NCBI RefSeq assembly: GCF_000802965.1
Contig: NZ_JSAK01000015.1
Span: 124,001-188,000, forward strand
Source of the DNA: Pseudomonas fluorescens
GTDB taxonomy: Bacteria; Pseudomonadota; Gammaproteobacteria; Pseudomonadales; Pseudomonadaceae
Reading direction: 5' to 3'
DNA length: 64,000 nt
The position numbers were made by a program, and so were the translations under genes. Positions 1-7,426 of the stretch are shown in pieces. How positions within the stretch are numbered: position 1 is the stretch's first letter; each line of letters begins with the position of its first letter. The notes beneath the pieces are model-generated. The model saw only the letters and a list, made by a program, of their open reading frames with translations. It had not been told where the DNA came from and ran no database searches.

Positions 1-1
1 T

Positions 2-433
2 TTGAGCTTTGTGAAAGAAGCCGGCGAAAAACTGTTGGATTTACTGACACCGGGAAACGCTAATGCCAGCGAGCAGTTGAAGGAACACATCAGCAAAGTC
101 GGCCTGGGTAATCCAAATGTGCAGGCGACAGTCGATGGTGACAAGGTCACTGTGACCGGTGAAGTGGCAAGTCAGGAAGAGAAAGAAAAGATCCTGCTTG
201 CAGTGGGCAATATTGCCGGTGTCGGCAGTGTGGATGATCAGATCACCGTGACTGGGCCTGTGGTAGTGGCCGCAAAATTTGTGGTGGTCGAGAAGGGCGA
301 CACCCTGAGCGCCATTTCCCTGCGTGTGTATGGCGATGCCAACAAATATCAGAAAATCTTCGAGGCCAACAAACCGATGCTCAAGGACGTGAACAAGATC
401 TATCCAGGGCAGTCGTTACGTATTCCTGAATAA
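2..433 (+). CDS. lysM: BON and LysM domain protein (LysM/YgaU-like), 5' end probably outside the window
   Basis: Small soluble protein with an N-terminal BON domain (about residues 25-85, ending in a GSVDDQITV-type strand) and a C-terminal LysM motif (about 93-142: VEKGDTLSAIS, then YPGQSLRIPE). The family binds peptidoglycan or, in E. coli YgaU/Kbp, potassium. The open frame begins with TTG at base 2. Relatives usually start a few residues earlier, so I infer the real ATG lies just left of the window. No signal peptide is seen. A REPIN-like repeat follows the stop. Confidence 0.85.
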   Translation: MSFVKEAGEKLLDLLTPGNANASEQLKEHISKVGLGNPNVQATVDGDKVTVTGEVASQEEKEKILLAVGNIAGVGSVDDQITVTGPVVVAAKFVVVEKGDTLSAISLRVYGDANKYQKIFEANKPMLKDVNKIYPGQSLRIPE

Positions 434-443
434 CATAACACCT

Positions 444-572
444 GTGGCGAGGGAGCTTGCTCCCGCTGGAGTGCGAAGCACTCCCAATCCGGCCAATGCG
501 TTCTATCTAATAGATCGCGTCAGTTGAATTGCGACTGCTGCGCAGCCGAGCGGGAGCAAGCTCCCTCGCCAC
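444..572. repeat. REPIN-like inverted repeat pair (GTGGCGAGGGAGC family)
   Basis: GTGGCGAGGGAGCTTGCTCC at the left is matched by its reverse complement at the right, about 80 bases apart. This is the usual layout of a Pseudomonas REP doublet. It lies between the convergent LysM and yrfG genes. A second copy is at 2748. Confidence 0.85.
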
Positions 573-587
573 AATGACGTGTCGGGT

Positions 588-1250
588 CTAAAGCCCGGTA
601 ATGAGCTCCCGATAATCCCCCACCGCCGCAAACTCTGCCGTGTCCTTCGGCCCCTTGCGGCTGTCCGGCTCGCGCACGGCCAACAGATGGGCCACGCCAA
701 AATCCCGGGCACTGCGCAGGATTGGCAGCGTATCGTCGATAAACAGGCTACGCGCCGGCTCGAAGTCGATGTCTGCCTGCAACGCCTCCCAGAACTGCGG
801 GTTTTCCTTGGGAAAGCCGTAATCGTGGGAGCTGATCAAACGCTCGAAGTACGGCGCCAGTTCGATTTTCTCCAGTTTCAATGACAGGGAATCGCGGTGC
901 GCGTTGGTGATCAGCACCACACGCTTGCCAGCCTGTTTGATCGCCGCCAGGAACGTATCGGCATCTGGGCGCAGGGCGATGAGGTGCGCGGTTTCCAATT
1001 TCAATTCGCGCACCGGCAGCTTCAGTTCGGCGCTCCAGAAATCCAGGCAGTACCACTGCAACTGGCCGGCATTGCGTTCGAACAACGGCTGCAGTTCCAG
1101 CTCGGCCATGGCCCGGCTCACCCCGTGCAACTCGGCATAACGCTGAGGCAGGTGCTCCAGCCAGAAATGGTTGTCGAAGTGCAGGTCCAGCAGCGTGCCA
1201 TCCATGTCCAGCAGAACAGTGTCGATGTCGCGCCAGGGCAGCAGGGACAT
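588..1250 (-). CDS. yrfG: HAD-family GMP/IMP nucleotidase YrfG
   Basis: 220-residue HAD hydrolase expected to dephosphorylate GMP and IMP. Visible motifs are LLDMDGTLLDL (motif I, nucleophile Asp near residue 15), LITNAHRDS (motif II), a conserved Lys in GFPKENPQFW, and SLFIDDTLPIL (motif IV). The frame is open further upstream to 1445, but that stretch overlaps nudE, and the family starts at MSLLPWRDIDT, so I place the start at 1250. It is divergent from nudE with about 90 bases between them. Confidence 0.9.
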   Translation of the reverse strand: MSLLPWRDIDTVLLDMDGTLLDLHFDNHFWLEHLPQRYAELHGVSRAMAELELQPLFERNAGQLQWYCLDFWSAELKLPVRELKLETAHLIALRPDADTFLAAIKQAGKRVVLITNAHRDSLSLKLEKIELAPYFERLISSHDYGFPKENPQFWEALQADIDFEPARSLFIDDTLPILRSARDFGVAHLLAVREPDSRKGPKDTAEFAAVGDYRELITGL

Positions 1251-1341
1251 AAAAAACTTCTCCAGCGGTAAAAAAAGGTATCCGAAGACAACAATCAGGA
1301 TAGGCCGGGTATAGTAACCCGCTATTGCCCAGGAGCCGCTC

Positions 1342-1908
1342 ATGCGCCAGAAACCCACCATCCTCGCCCGCGAGATTGTCGCCACCAGCCGTTTATTCTG
1401 CGTCGAAGAGCTGAAGCTGCGCTTTTCCAACGGCGTGGAACGCACCTATGAGCGTTTGGTCGGCAAGGGCGCGGGTTATGGCGCGGTGATGATCGTGGCG
1501 ATGCTCGATGCGGATCACGCCGTGTTGGTCGAAGAGTATTGCGGCGGCACCGATGCCTACGAGCTGTCGCTGCCAAAAGGTTTGATCGAGCCCGGTGAAG
1601 ACGTGTTGGCAGCGGCTGAGCGTGAGCTCAAGGAAGAAGCCGGTTTCGGTGCCCGGCAACTGGAGCATCTGACCGAGCTGTCACTGTCGCCCGGTTACAT
1701 GAGCCAGAAAATCCAGGTGGTGCTGGCCACCGATCTCTATGAAGAACGTCTTGAGGGCGATGAGCCTGAGCCGATGGGCCTGGGCAAGGTCAATCTGCGC
1801 GAACTCTCGGCCTTGGCGCAAAACCCTCAATTCACCGAGGGCCGCGCTTTGGCGGCTCTGTATCTGGCTCGTGATCTGCTGACTCAACGTGGAGTGTTTC
1901 TGCCATGA
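1342..1908 (+). CDS. nudE: ADP compounds hydrolase NudE (Nudix)
   Basis: 188-residue Nudix hydrolase. The Nudix box spans about residues 80-103 (G-LIEPGED-VLAAAERELKEEAGFG), fitting GX5EX7REUXEEXGU. NudE enzymes split ADP-ribose, Ap3A and NADH into AMP and a phosphorylated remainder. Its stop overlaps the start of cysQ (ATGA), so the two are translationally coupled. The pairing fits, since both enzymes handle adenosine nucleotide by-products. Confidence 0.92.
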   Translation: MRQKPTILAREIVATSRLFCVEELKLRFSNGVERTYERLVGKGAGYGAVMIVAMLDADHAVLVEEYCGGTDAYELSLPKGLIEPGEDVLAAAERELKEEAGFGARQLEHLTELSLSPGYMSQKIQVVLATDLYEERLEGDEPEPMGLGKVNLRELSALAQNPQFTEGRALAALYLARDLLTQRGVFLP

Positions 1909-2732
1909 ATTTCCCACATCCATTGATGGCGTCGGTGATTGAACTGGCGTTGCAGGCCGGTGACGCGATCCTGCCGTTCTGGCGCACGGGCACAGCGGTA
2001 ACTGCCAAATCGGACGACTCGCCCGTCACTGCGGCAGACCTGGCGGCTCATCACCTGATTCTGGCCGGGCTCACGGCGCTTGATCCGAGTATTCCGGTGT
2101 TGTCCGAAGAGGACGCCAATATCCCCCAGAGCGTGCGCGCCGGGTGGCAACGCTGGTGGCTTGTCGACCCGCTGGACGGGACCAAGGAATTCATTTCCGG
2201 TAGTGAAGAATTCACCGTCAACATCGCTTTGATCGAGCAGGGGCGTGTGGTGTTTGGTGTGGTTTCGATGCCTACCAATGGGCGCTTTTACGTGGGCGGT
2301 GCCGGACTGGGGGCGTGGCGGAGTGACAAGGGCAGCACGCCGGTGGCCATTCAAGTGCGTGACGTACCGGCACCGGGCGAGGCCTTTACAGTGGTTGCCA
2401 GCCGGCGGCATTCCAGCCCTGAGCAGGAGCGTTTGCTGGCGGGATTGAGTGCCAGTCTGGGTGAGCTGGAACTGGCGAATATCGGCAGCTCATTGAAATT
2501 TTGCCTACTGGCGGAAGGCGCCGCGGATTGTTATCCACGCCTGGCGCCGACTTCGCAGTGGGACACAGCGGCAGCGCAAGGCGTGCTGGAAGGCGCGGGC
2601 GGTGAGGTGCTGGAGTTGAGCGGCGTGCCTTTCAGCTATCCGGCGCGGGAGTCGTTGTTGAACGAGTTCTTTTTGGCGCTGCCTGCGAAGGCGGCGTGGC
2701 GCGAAAAATTATTGGAACTGGCCCGGGCCTGA
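1905..2732 (+). CDS. cysQ: 3'(2'),5'-bisphosphate nucleotidase CysQ
   Basis: 275-residue member of the Li-sensitive inositol-monophosphatase superfamily. It removes the 3'-phosphate from PAP formed in sulfate assimilation. Metal-site motifs are LSEEDAN (about residues 66-72) and DPLDGTKEF (about 88-96), with a C-terminal QWDTAAAQGVLEGAGG signature. It overlaps nudE by four bases and is followed by a REPIN-like repeat. Confidence 0.92.
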   Translation: MNFPHPLMASVIELALQAGDAILPFWRTGTAVTAKSDDSPVTAADLAAHHLILAGLTALDPSIPVLSEEDANIPQSVRAGWQRWWLVDPLDGTKEFISGSEEFTVNIALIEQGRVVFGVVSMPTNGRFYVGGAGLGAWRSDKGSTPVAIQVRDVPAPGEAFTVVASRRHSSPEQERLLAGLSASLGELELANIGSSLKFCLLAEGAADCYPRLAPTSQWDTAAAQGVLEGAGGEVLELSGVPFSYPARESLLNEFFLALPAKAAWREKLLELARA

Positions 2733-2747
2733 ACTTCACAACATATT

Positions 2748-2876
2748 GTGGCGAGGGAGCTTGCTCCCGCTGGGGCGCGTAGCGGCCCCAAACCCAGGCA
2801 CCGAGCAACATCAGTAAACCCGGTTGCGTGATTTGCGGCTGCTGCGCAGCCGAGCGGGAGCAAGCTCCCTCGCCAC
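2748..2876. repeat. REPIN-like inverted repeat pair (GTGGCGAGGGAGC family)
   Basis: Same arms as the repeat at 444: GTGGCGAGGGAGCTTGCTCC, and its complement about 85 bases later. It fills the gap between the convergent cysQ and thioesterase genes. Confidence 0.85.
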
Positions 2877-2899
2877 AGGTTTTTTGTAGGTGTTGATGA

Positions 2900-3355
2900 T
2901 TACCGGTGCAGGACGTACTGCCCGACAAACCGCACCGCATCCTCATCACTCCCCGCATTCAACACCCGCGTAGCCAACGTCAGTCGCGCGCGTCCATAGC
3001 GCTGGTACATCGTCAGAAACTTCTTCCACACCTGTGCACTCGGCGCCTGGCAAATGGCATGGGCGTCGCCCGTCACCGGCAGCGGATAGCTGATCTGCCC
3101 TTCCTGAATCACGATGTGCCCGTCAGTAATGCCTTCTTCCTTCAAGCGCAAATGCAGCCAGCCCCAACCCGCCAGCACCGCGCCGCAGTACAGGCTGCCG
3201 CCGAACATGGTGCTCTTGTGATTGACGTTGGCGTCCAGCGGCAAGTGCAGGCGCAGTTGCTGGTCATGCCAGTCGAGCACCTTGAGTCCCATGTCCCGGG
3301 TGAGGGGGATGTCGTGGTGGAGGACTGATTCCAGTTGACGACTTTCGCGGCTCAT
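2900..3355 (-). CDS. YiiD C-terminal-type hotdog thioesterase
   Basis: 151-residue single-domain hotdog-fold protein. The segment LDANVNHKSTMFGGSLYCGAV (about residues 41-60) is the signature of the YiiD C-terminal thioesterase family, and the C-terminus continues ARLTLATRVLN. The substrate cannot be told from sequence; acyl-CoA or acyl-ACP is likely from the family. Convergent with cysQ and upstream of dctD on the same strand. Confidence 0.8.
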   Translation of the reverse strand: MSRESRQLESVLHHDIPLTRDMGLKVLDWHDQQLRLHLPLDANVNHKSTMFGGSLYCGAVLAGWGWLHLRLKEEGITDGHIVIQEGQISYPLPVTGDAHAICQAPSAQVWKKFLTMYQRYGRARLTLATRVLNAGSDEDAVRFVGQYVLHR

Positions 3356-3394
3356 TCAGGGCCTCTTATTGGCAGTTGATGATTTGACGGTGGC

Positions 3395-4789
3395 TCAATC
3401 GAGTTCGTCGGTGTGACTGGCGGCACCGCTGTCGGCGAAGCTCAGACCGTGCTTACGCAGTTTGTCGTGCAAGGTCTTGCGGGGAACGCCCAGCGCTTCG
3501 GCGACGCTGCGCACCGAGCTGTGCGAGCGTGCCAGTTCAGCGGCGATCAAGGTTTTTTCGAAGTTTTCCACTTGCTCGCTCAGGCCGCCGCTGACCATTT
3601 CGATCGGCGCGCCGGACGGGTTTTGCGATTCGTTGTTATCCAGCGCCAATTCCAGGCCCAAAGCAAAGCGCTCGGCGGCATTCTGCAGTTCGCGCACGTT
3701 ACCGGGCCAGGTGTGGCGCAGCAGCATGGCGCGTTGTCCCGGTTGCAGTTCGTGGGGCGGCAAGCCGTGCCGGGCACTGGCTTCATCGGCAAAGTGCTGG
3801 AACAACATCAAGGCATCTTCGCCGCGCTCGCGCAGGGGTGGAATGCGCAGCGGTGCGACGTTCAGGCGGTAATACAGGTCGGCGCGGAAACGTCCCTGAT
3901 CGGCGGACTGACGCAGGTCTTCCTTGGTGGCGGCGATGATGCGGATGTCCAGCGGAATCAGCTGATTGCCACCCAGGCGTTCGACCACACGCTCTTGCAG
4001 CAAACGCAGCAATTTCACCTGCACATCCAGGCTCATGCTTTCGATTTCATCAAGGAACAATGTGCCGCCGTTGGCGAATTCGAACTTGCCGATGCGTCGC
4101 TTCTGCGCGCCGGTGAAGGCGCCCGGCTCGTGCCCGAACAGCTCGCTCTCGACCACCGATTCGGCCAGTGCTCCGGCGTTGATCGCTACGAACGGTCCGT
4201 TGCGTCGGCTCGACAAGTCATGCAGCGCCCGAGCCACCACTTCTTTACCGGCACCGGTTTCACCGAGGATCAACACGTCAGCCTTGGTCGCCGCCAACGC
4301 ACCGATTTGCTCGCGCAGGCGCAGCATCGACGGCGAATGGCCAACCAGACGGGTGCTCAACTCATTGCGATCGCTCAGGGCCAGACGCAGGCTACGGTTG
4401 TCCAGCACCAAGCGGCGCAGGGCCAAGGCGCGGCGCACGCTGTCGAGCAGGGCGTCGCTGGCGAAGGGTTTTTCCAGGAAGTCATAGGCCCCGGCGCGCA
4501 TGGCTTGCACCGCCAGCGGCACGTCGCCATGACCGGTGATCAGCAGAACCGGCAGTTCCGGGTCCTGGGCGTGGAGTTCGGTCAACAGTTCCAGACCGTC
4601 CATGCCCGGCATGCGGATATCACTGACGACAACGCCCGGCCAGTCACGCTCCAGTTGCGCGGCCAGGCCCTTGGCTTCGGCCAGCGGCAGAATCTTCAGG
4701 CCGGCCAGATCCAGCGTCTGGCTCAAGGCCTGGCGCAGATGGGGATCGTCGTCGATCAACACGACCTGGATGCGGTTGTCGATGGTCAT
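3395..4789 (-). CDS. dctD: Sigma-54-dependent response regulator DctD
   Basis: 464-residue NtrC-family activator. Residues 8-120 form a receiver domain (VLIDDDPHLR, VVSDIRMPGMDG with the phospho-acceptor Asp, and the conserved Lys of FLEKPF). An AAA+ domain follows (Walker A GETGAGKE; sigma-54 contact loop GAFTGAQ; LFLDEIE; WPGNVREL). The C-terminal Fis-type helix-turn-helix is SVAEALGVPRKTLHDKLRKHG. It overlaps the kinase gene by four bases. Next to rmlC, as in P. aeruginosa, this matches DctD, which activates C4-dicarboxylate transporters. No dct transporter lies in the window. Confidence 0.88.
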   Translation of the reverse strand: MTIDNRIQVVLIDDDPHLRQALSQTLDLAGLKILPLAEAKGLAAQLERDWPGVVVSDIRMPGMDGLELLTELHAQDPELPVLLITGHGDVPLAVQAMRAGAYDFLEKPFASDALLDSVRRALALRRLVLDNRSLRLALSDRNELSTRLVGHSPSMLRLREQIGALAATKADVLILGETGAGKEVVARALHDLSSRRNGPFVAINAGALAESVVESELFGHEPGAFTGAQKRRIGKFEFANGGTLFLDEIESMSLDVQVKLLRLLQERVVERLGGNQLIPLDIRIIAATKEDLRQSADQGRFRADLYYRLNVAPLRIPPLRERGEDALMLFQHFADEASARHGLPPHELQPGQRAMLLRHTWPGNVRELQNAAERFALGLELALDNNESQNPSGAPIEMVSGGLSEQVENFEKTLIAAELARSHSSVRSVAEALGVPRKTLHDKLRKHGLSFADSGAASHTDELD

Positions 4790-6600
4790 GCACTTCGGTC
4801 CTCGGACGGTTGCAGGCTCACACCCGGTGCGCCGGCGCGCAGCTTCAGGGTAATCAACGCGCCACCTTCCTTGTGGTTGGCGAACGACAGTTCACCGCCG
4901 AAGGCGCGCATCAGTGTTTCGCAGATCGCCAAGCCCAAACCCAGACCCTGCGTGCGGGTCTTGGTGGTGTAGAAGGGCTCGCTGGCGCGACCCAGTGCCT
5001 CCAGGCAGAAACCGGGGCCATTGTCGCGAATGTACAGGTTGACGCCATCGGCGGTGGACTGGGCACTCAGCCAGAGTTTACGCGGCGGACCTTTTTCGGT
5101 GAGGGCATCCAAAGCATTGGCGAGCAGATTGCCGAGCACCTGGCGCAGACGGGTTTCCCCGGCCTCGACCCACAACGTGGCGGCGGGCAAGTCGCGGATC
5201 AGTTCGACTTCCATGCTGCGCCGACGCTTGGCCAGCAACGCCAGGGCATCGTCCAGCGCCGGTTGCAGGGCGACGCTTTCCGGGGCGTGGCGATCGCGGC
5301 GGGCGAAGGCGCGCAGGTGAGCGATGATCGAGGCCATGCGCCCGGTCAATTCGCTGATCAGCTTGAGGTTGCCGCGGGCATCGTCGGTGCGCTGATGATC
5401 GAGCAGCACTTCGGCGTTTTCCGCATAGCTGCGAATGGCCGCCAGCGGCTGGTTGAGTTCGTGGCTGATGCTCGCTGACATCGTCCCCAGTGCCGACAAT
5501 TTGCCGGCCTGCACCAGGTCATCCTGGGCGCGCACCAGCTCTTGTTGGGCCTGCTCGCGCTCCAACACTTCCTGTTTCAGTCGACGGTTGAGGCCTTCCA
5601 GATCGCTGGTGCGCTCGGCGACCCGGCCTTCCAGTTCGCGCCGTGCCTTGGCTTCGAAGGCGATTCGTTCAAGGTAATGGCGGCGGCGTTGCATCATCAG
5701 GCCGAGCAACAGCATCACCACCAACAACGTCGCGCCACCGATGGCGAGTACGGTGCGCACCGGGCGATCGATCAAAGTTCGCGGCGCGAGGATGCTGACA
5801 TTCCAGCCGGTTTCCGCGATCGGCTGGGTCTGGGTCAGCCAGGCGTTGGGATTGAGCCTCAACGGCTTCGGATCGCGGGTTGGATAAGGCTGGATCGCGG
5901 TGATGGCCTTGCGCTCGTCTTCGCTCAATGGCCGGGTCGAGCGGAAGCGCCATTCCGGCCGCGAGGTGAGGATGACCACGCCGTTATGGTCGGTCAGAAG
6001 CAATTGTTCCGGGGTTTTGCCCCACAGGCTTTCGGTGTGATCAAGGTCGACTTTGACCACCAGCACACCAGTAATTTTCTCGCCATTACGTACGGCAGCG
6101 GCGAAAAAGTACCCGCGTTTGGCGGAAGTGGTACCCAGCCCGAAAAAGCGCCCGAGTCGCCCGGCCATGGCTTCGCTGAAGTAAGGGCGGAAGGCAAAAT
6201 TGCGCCCGACGAAACTGTCGTGTTTGTCCCAGTTGGACGCGGCCAGGGTTTTGCCCGTGGTGTCCATCAGGTACATCACTTCGGCACCGGTCTGGGTGCT
6301 GATGTTTTTCAGCAGGCGATTGGCGTTGCCTTGGGTGACGCTGTCGTCCGGCGCCCCAAGCACCGCGCGCAGGGCAGGCAGATCGCCGAGGATCTGCGGC
6401 AACACTTCATAGCGGTGCAGGGTGCCCAGCAAGTTGGCGACGTAGAGGTCGAGGGTCTGACGGTTCTGGCCGGCGAGTTCGCTGCGGTAGTAGCGCTCGG
6501 CCAGATGCTCCAGCGGCCACAGCAACGGCGCCAGGCATAAGGCGAGCAATGCCAGGCTGCGCCATCGAGGTCTGCGGGGGAGAGTCGGGGTCATGAGCAT
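4786..6600 (-). CDS. dctB: Sensor histidine kinase DctB
   Basis: 604-residue membrane sensor kinase. It has an N-terminal transmembrane helix (about residues 13-30), a periplasmic double-PAS sensor to about 285, and a second helix near 290-312 (AIGGATLLVVMLLLGLMM). A coiled-coil linker precedes the HisKA box (SASISHELNQPLAAIRSYAEN) and the HATPase boxes (NLLANALDAL, DNGPGF, GLGLGLAI). Its partner is dctD, overlapping by four bases. C4-dicarboxylate sensing is inferred from the family and the neighbouring rmlC. Confidence 0.87.
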   Translation of the reverse strand: MLMTPTLPRRPRWRSLALLALCLAPLLWPLEHLAERYYRSELAGQNRQTLDLYVANLLGTLHRYEVLPQILGDLPALRAVLGAPDDSVTQGNANRLLKNISTQTGAEVMYLMDTTGKTLAASNWDKHDSFVGRNFAFRPYFSEAMAGRLGRFFGLGTTSAKRGYFFAAAVRNGEKITGVLVVKVDLDHTESLWGKTPEQLLLTDHNGVVILTSRPEWRFRSTRPLSEDERKAITAIQPYPTRDPKPLRLNPNAWLTQTQPIAETGWNVSILAPRTLIDRPVRTVLAIGGATLLVVMLLLGLMMQRRRHYLERIAFEAKARRELEGRVAERTSDLEGLNRRLKQEVLEREQAQQELVRAQDDLVQAGKLSALGTMSASISHELNQPLAAIRSYAENAEVLLDHQRTDDARGNLKLISELTGRMASIIAHLRAFARRDRHAPESVALQPALDDALALLAKRRRSMEVELIRDLPAATLWVEAGETRLRQVLGNLLANALDALTEKGPPRKLWLSAQSTADGVNLYIRDNGPGFCLEALGRASEPFYTTKTRTQGLGLGLAICETLMRAFGGELSFANHKEGGALITLKLRAGAPGVSLQPSEDRSA

Positions 6601-6691
6601 CGAGCGCCTGTGGGTACAGGCGCATTATGCCTAGGCTTGCGGGCGCAGTCTGCGCACCTTGAGGCTGCGGGGTGAAGCTTCAACCTGCGTT

Positions 6692-7237
6692 TCAGGCAAA
6701 AACTTCAGCGTCCTTGAACAGTACCCCGGCCTTATCCTTGCCTGACAGTTGCGGTTCGGCGTCCAAATGCCAGTCGATCGCCAGGTCCGGGTCGTTCCAC
6801 AGAATGCAGCGCTCGGATGACGGGCTGTAGTAGTCGGTGGTCTTGTAGAGGAACTCGGCGTACTCGCTCAACACCACGAATCCATGGGCAAAACCTTCCG
6901 GTACCCAGAGCTGGCGGTGATTCTCGGCGGACAGGCGTACCGCCACCCATTTGCCGAAATGTGGCGAGCTGCGGCGGATATCCACTGCCACATCGAGTAC
7001 TTCACCGACCGTGACTCGAACCAGTTTGCCCTGGGTATTTTCCAGTTGGTAATGCAGGCCACGAACTACGCCTTTTTGCGAGCGGGAATGGTTGTCCTGA
7101 ACGAACCTGACGTTCAGGCCGGTAGCTTCCTGGAAAACCTTTGCGTTGAAGCTTTCGTAAAAAAAACCTCGCTCGTCACCAAATACCTTGGGTTCGATGA
7201 TCAGAACACCGGGCAGGTCGGTGGTGACTACATTCAT
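6692..7237 (-). CDS. rmlC: dTDP-4-dehydrorhamnose 3,5-epimerase
   Basis: 181-residue cupin-fold epimerase of dTDP-L-rhamnose synthesis. Motifs: KVFGDERGFFYESFN, FVQDNHSRSQKGVVRGLHYQ (catalytic His near residue 63), VDIRRSSPHFG and WVPEGFAHGF. The start at 7237 has GGAGTAACACC before the ATG; the open frame to 7273 is not needed. In P. aeruginosa rmlC ends an rmlBDAC operon, but here the upstream gene is an unrelated aminotransferase in the opposite direction, so rmlC stands alone. Confidence 0.92.
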   Translation of the reverse strand: MNVVTTDLPGVLIIEPKVFGDERGFFYESFNAKVFQEATGLNVRFVQDNHSRSQKGVVRGLHYQLENTQGKLVRVTVGEVLDVAVDIRRSSPHFGKWVAVRLSAENHRQLWVPEGFAHGFVVLSEYAEFLYKTTDYYSPSSERCILWNDPDLAIDWHLDAEPQLSGKDKAGVLFKDAEVFA

Positions 7238-7426
7238 GGTGTTACTCCAGTAATGGGCGTTGATGGTCAACATTCTTGCGCAGAGTCTTGATCAAGGCGA
7301 GTGGCGGGTCATTTTTTCCTTGTTCATGTGTGAGGCCGGTTGGTCGTCAGACCGGTGAACGGGGGGTTGCGTAACGCCCCGAGCAGTGGCGATATAGGCG
7401 CCTAATAAAACTTCAGGGGTCGTTGT

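Noticed and set aside
3413..4972. 519-residue open frame antisense to dctD/dctB
   Set aside because: The minus strand carries complete response-regulator and kinase motifs; the plus frame has no domain and an unnatural Gln/Arg/His composition.
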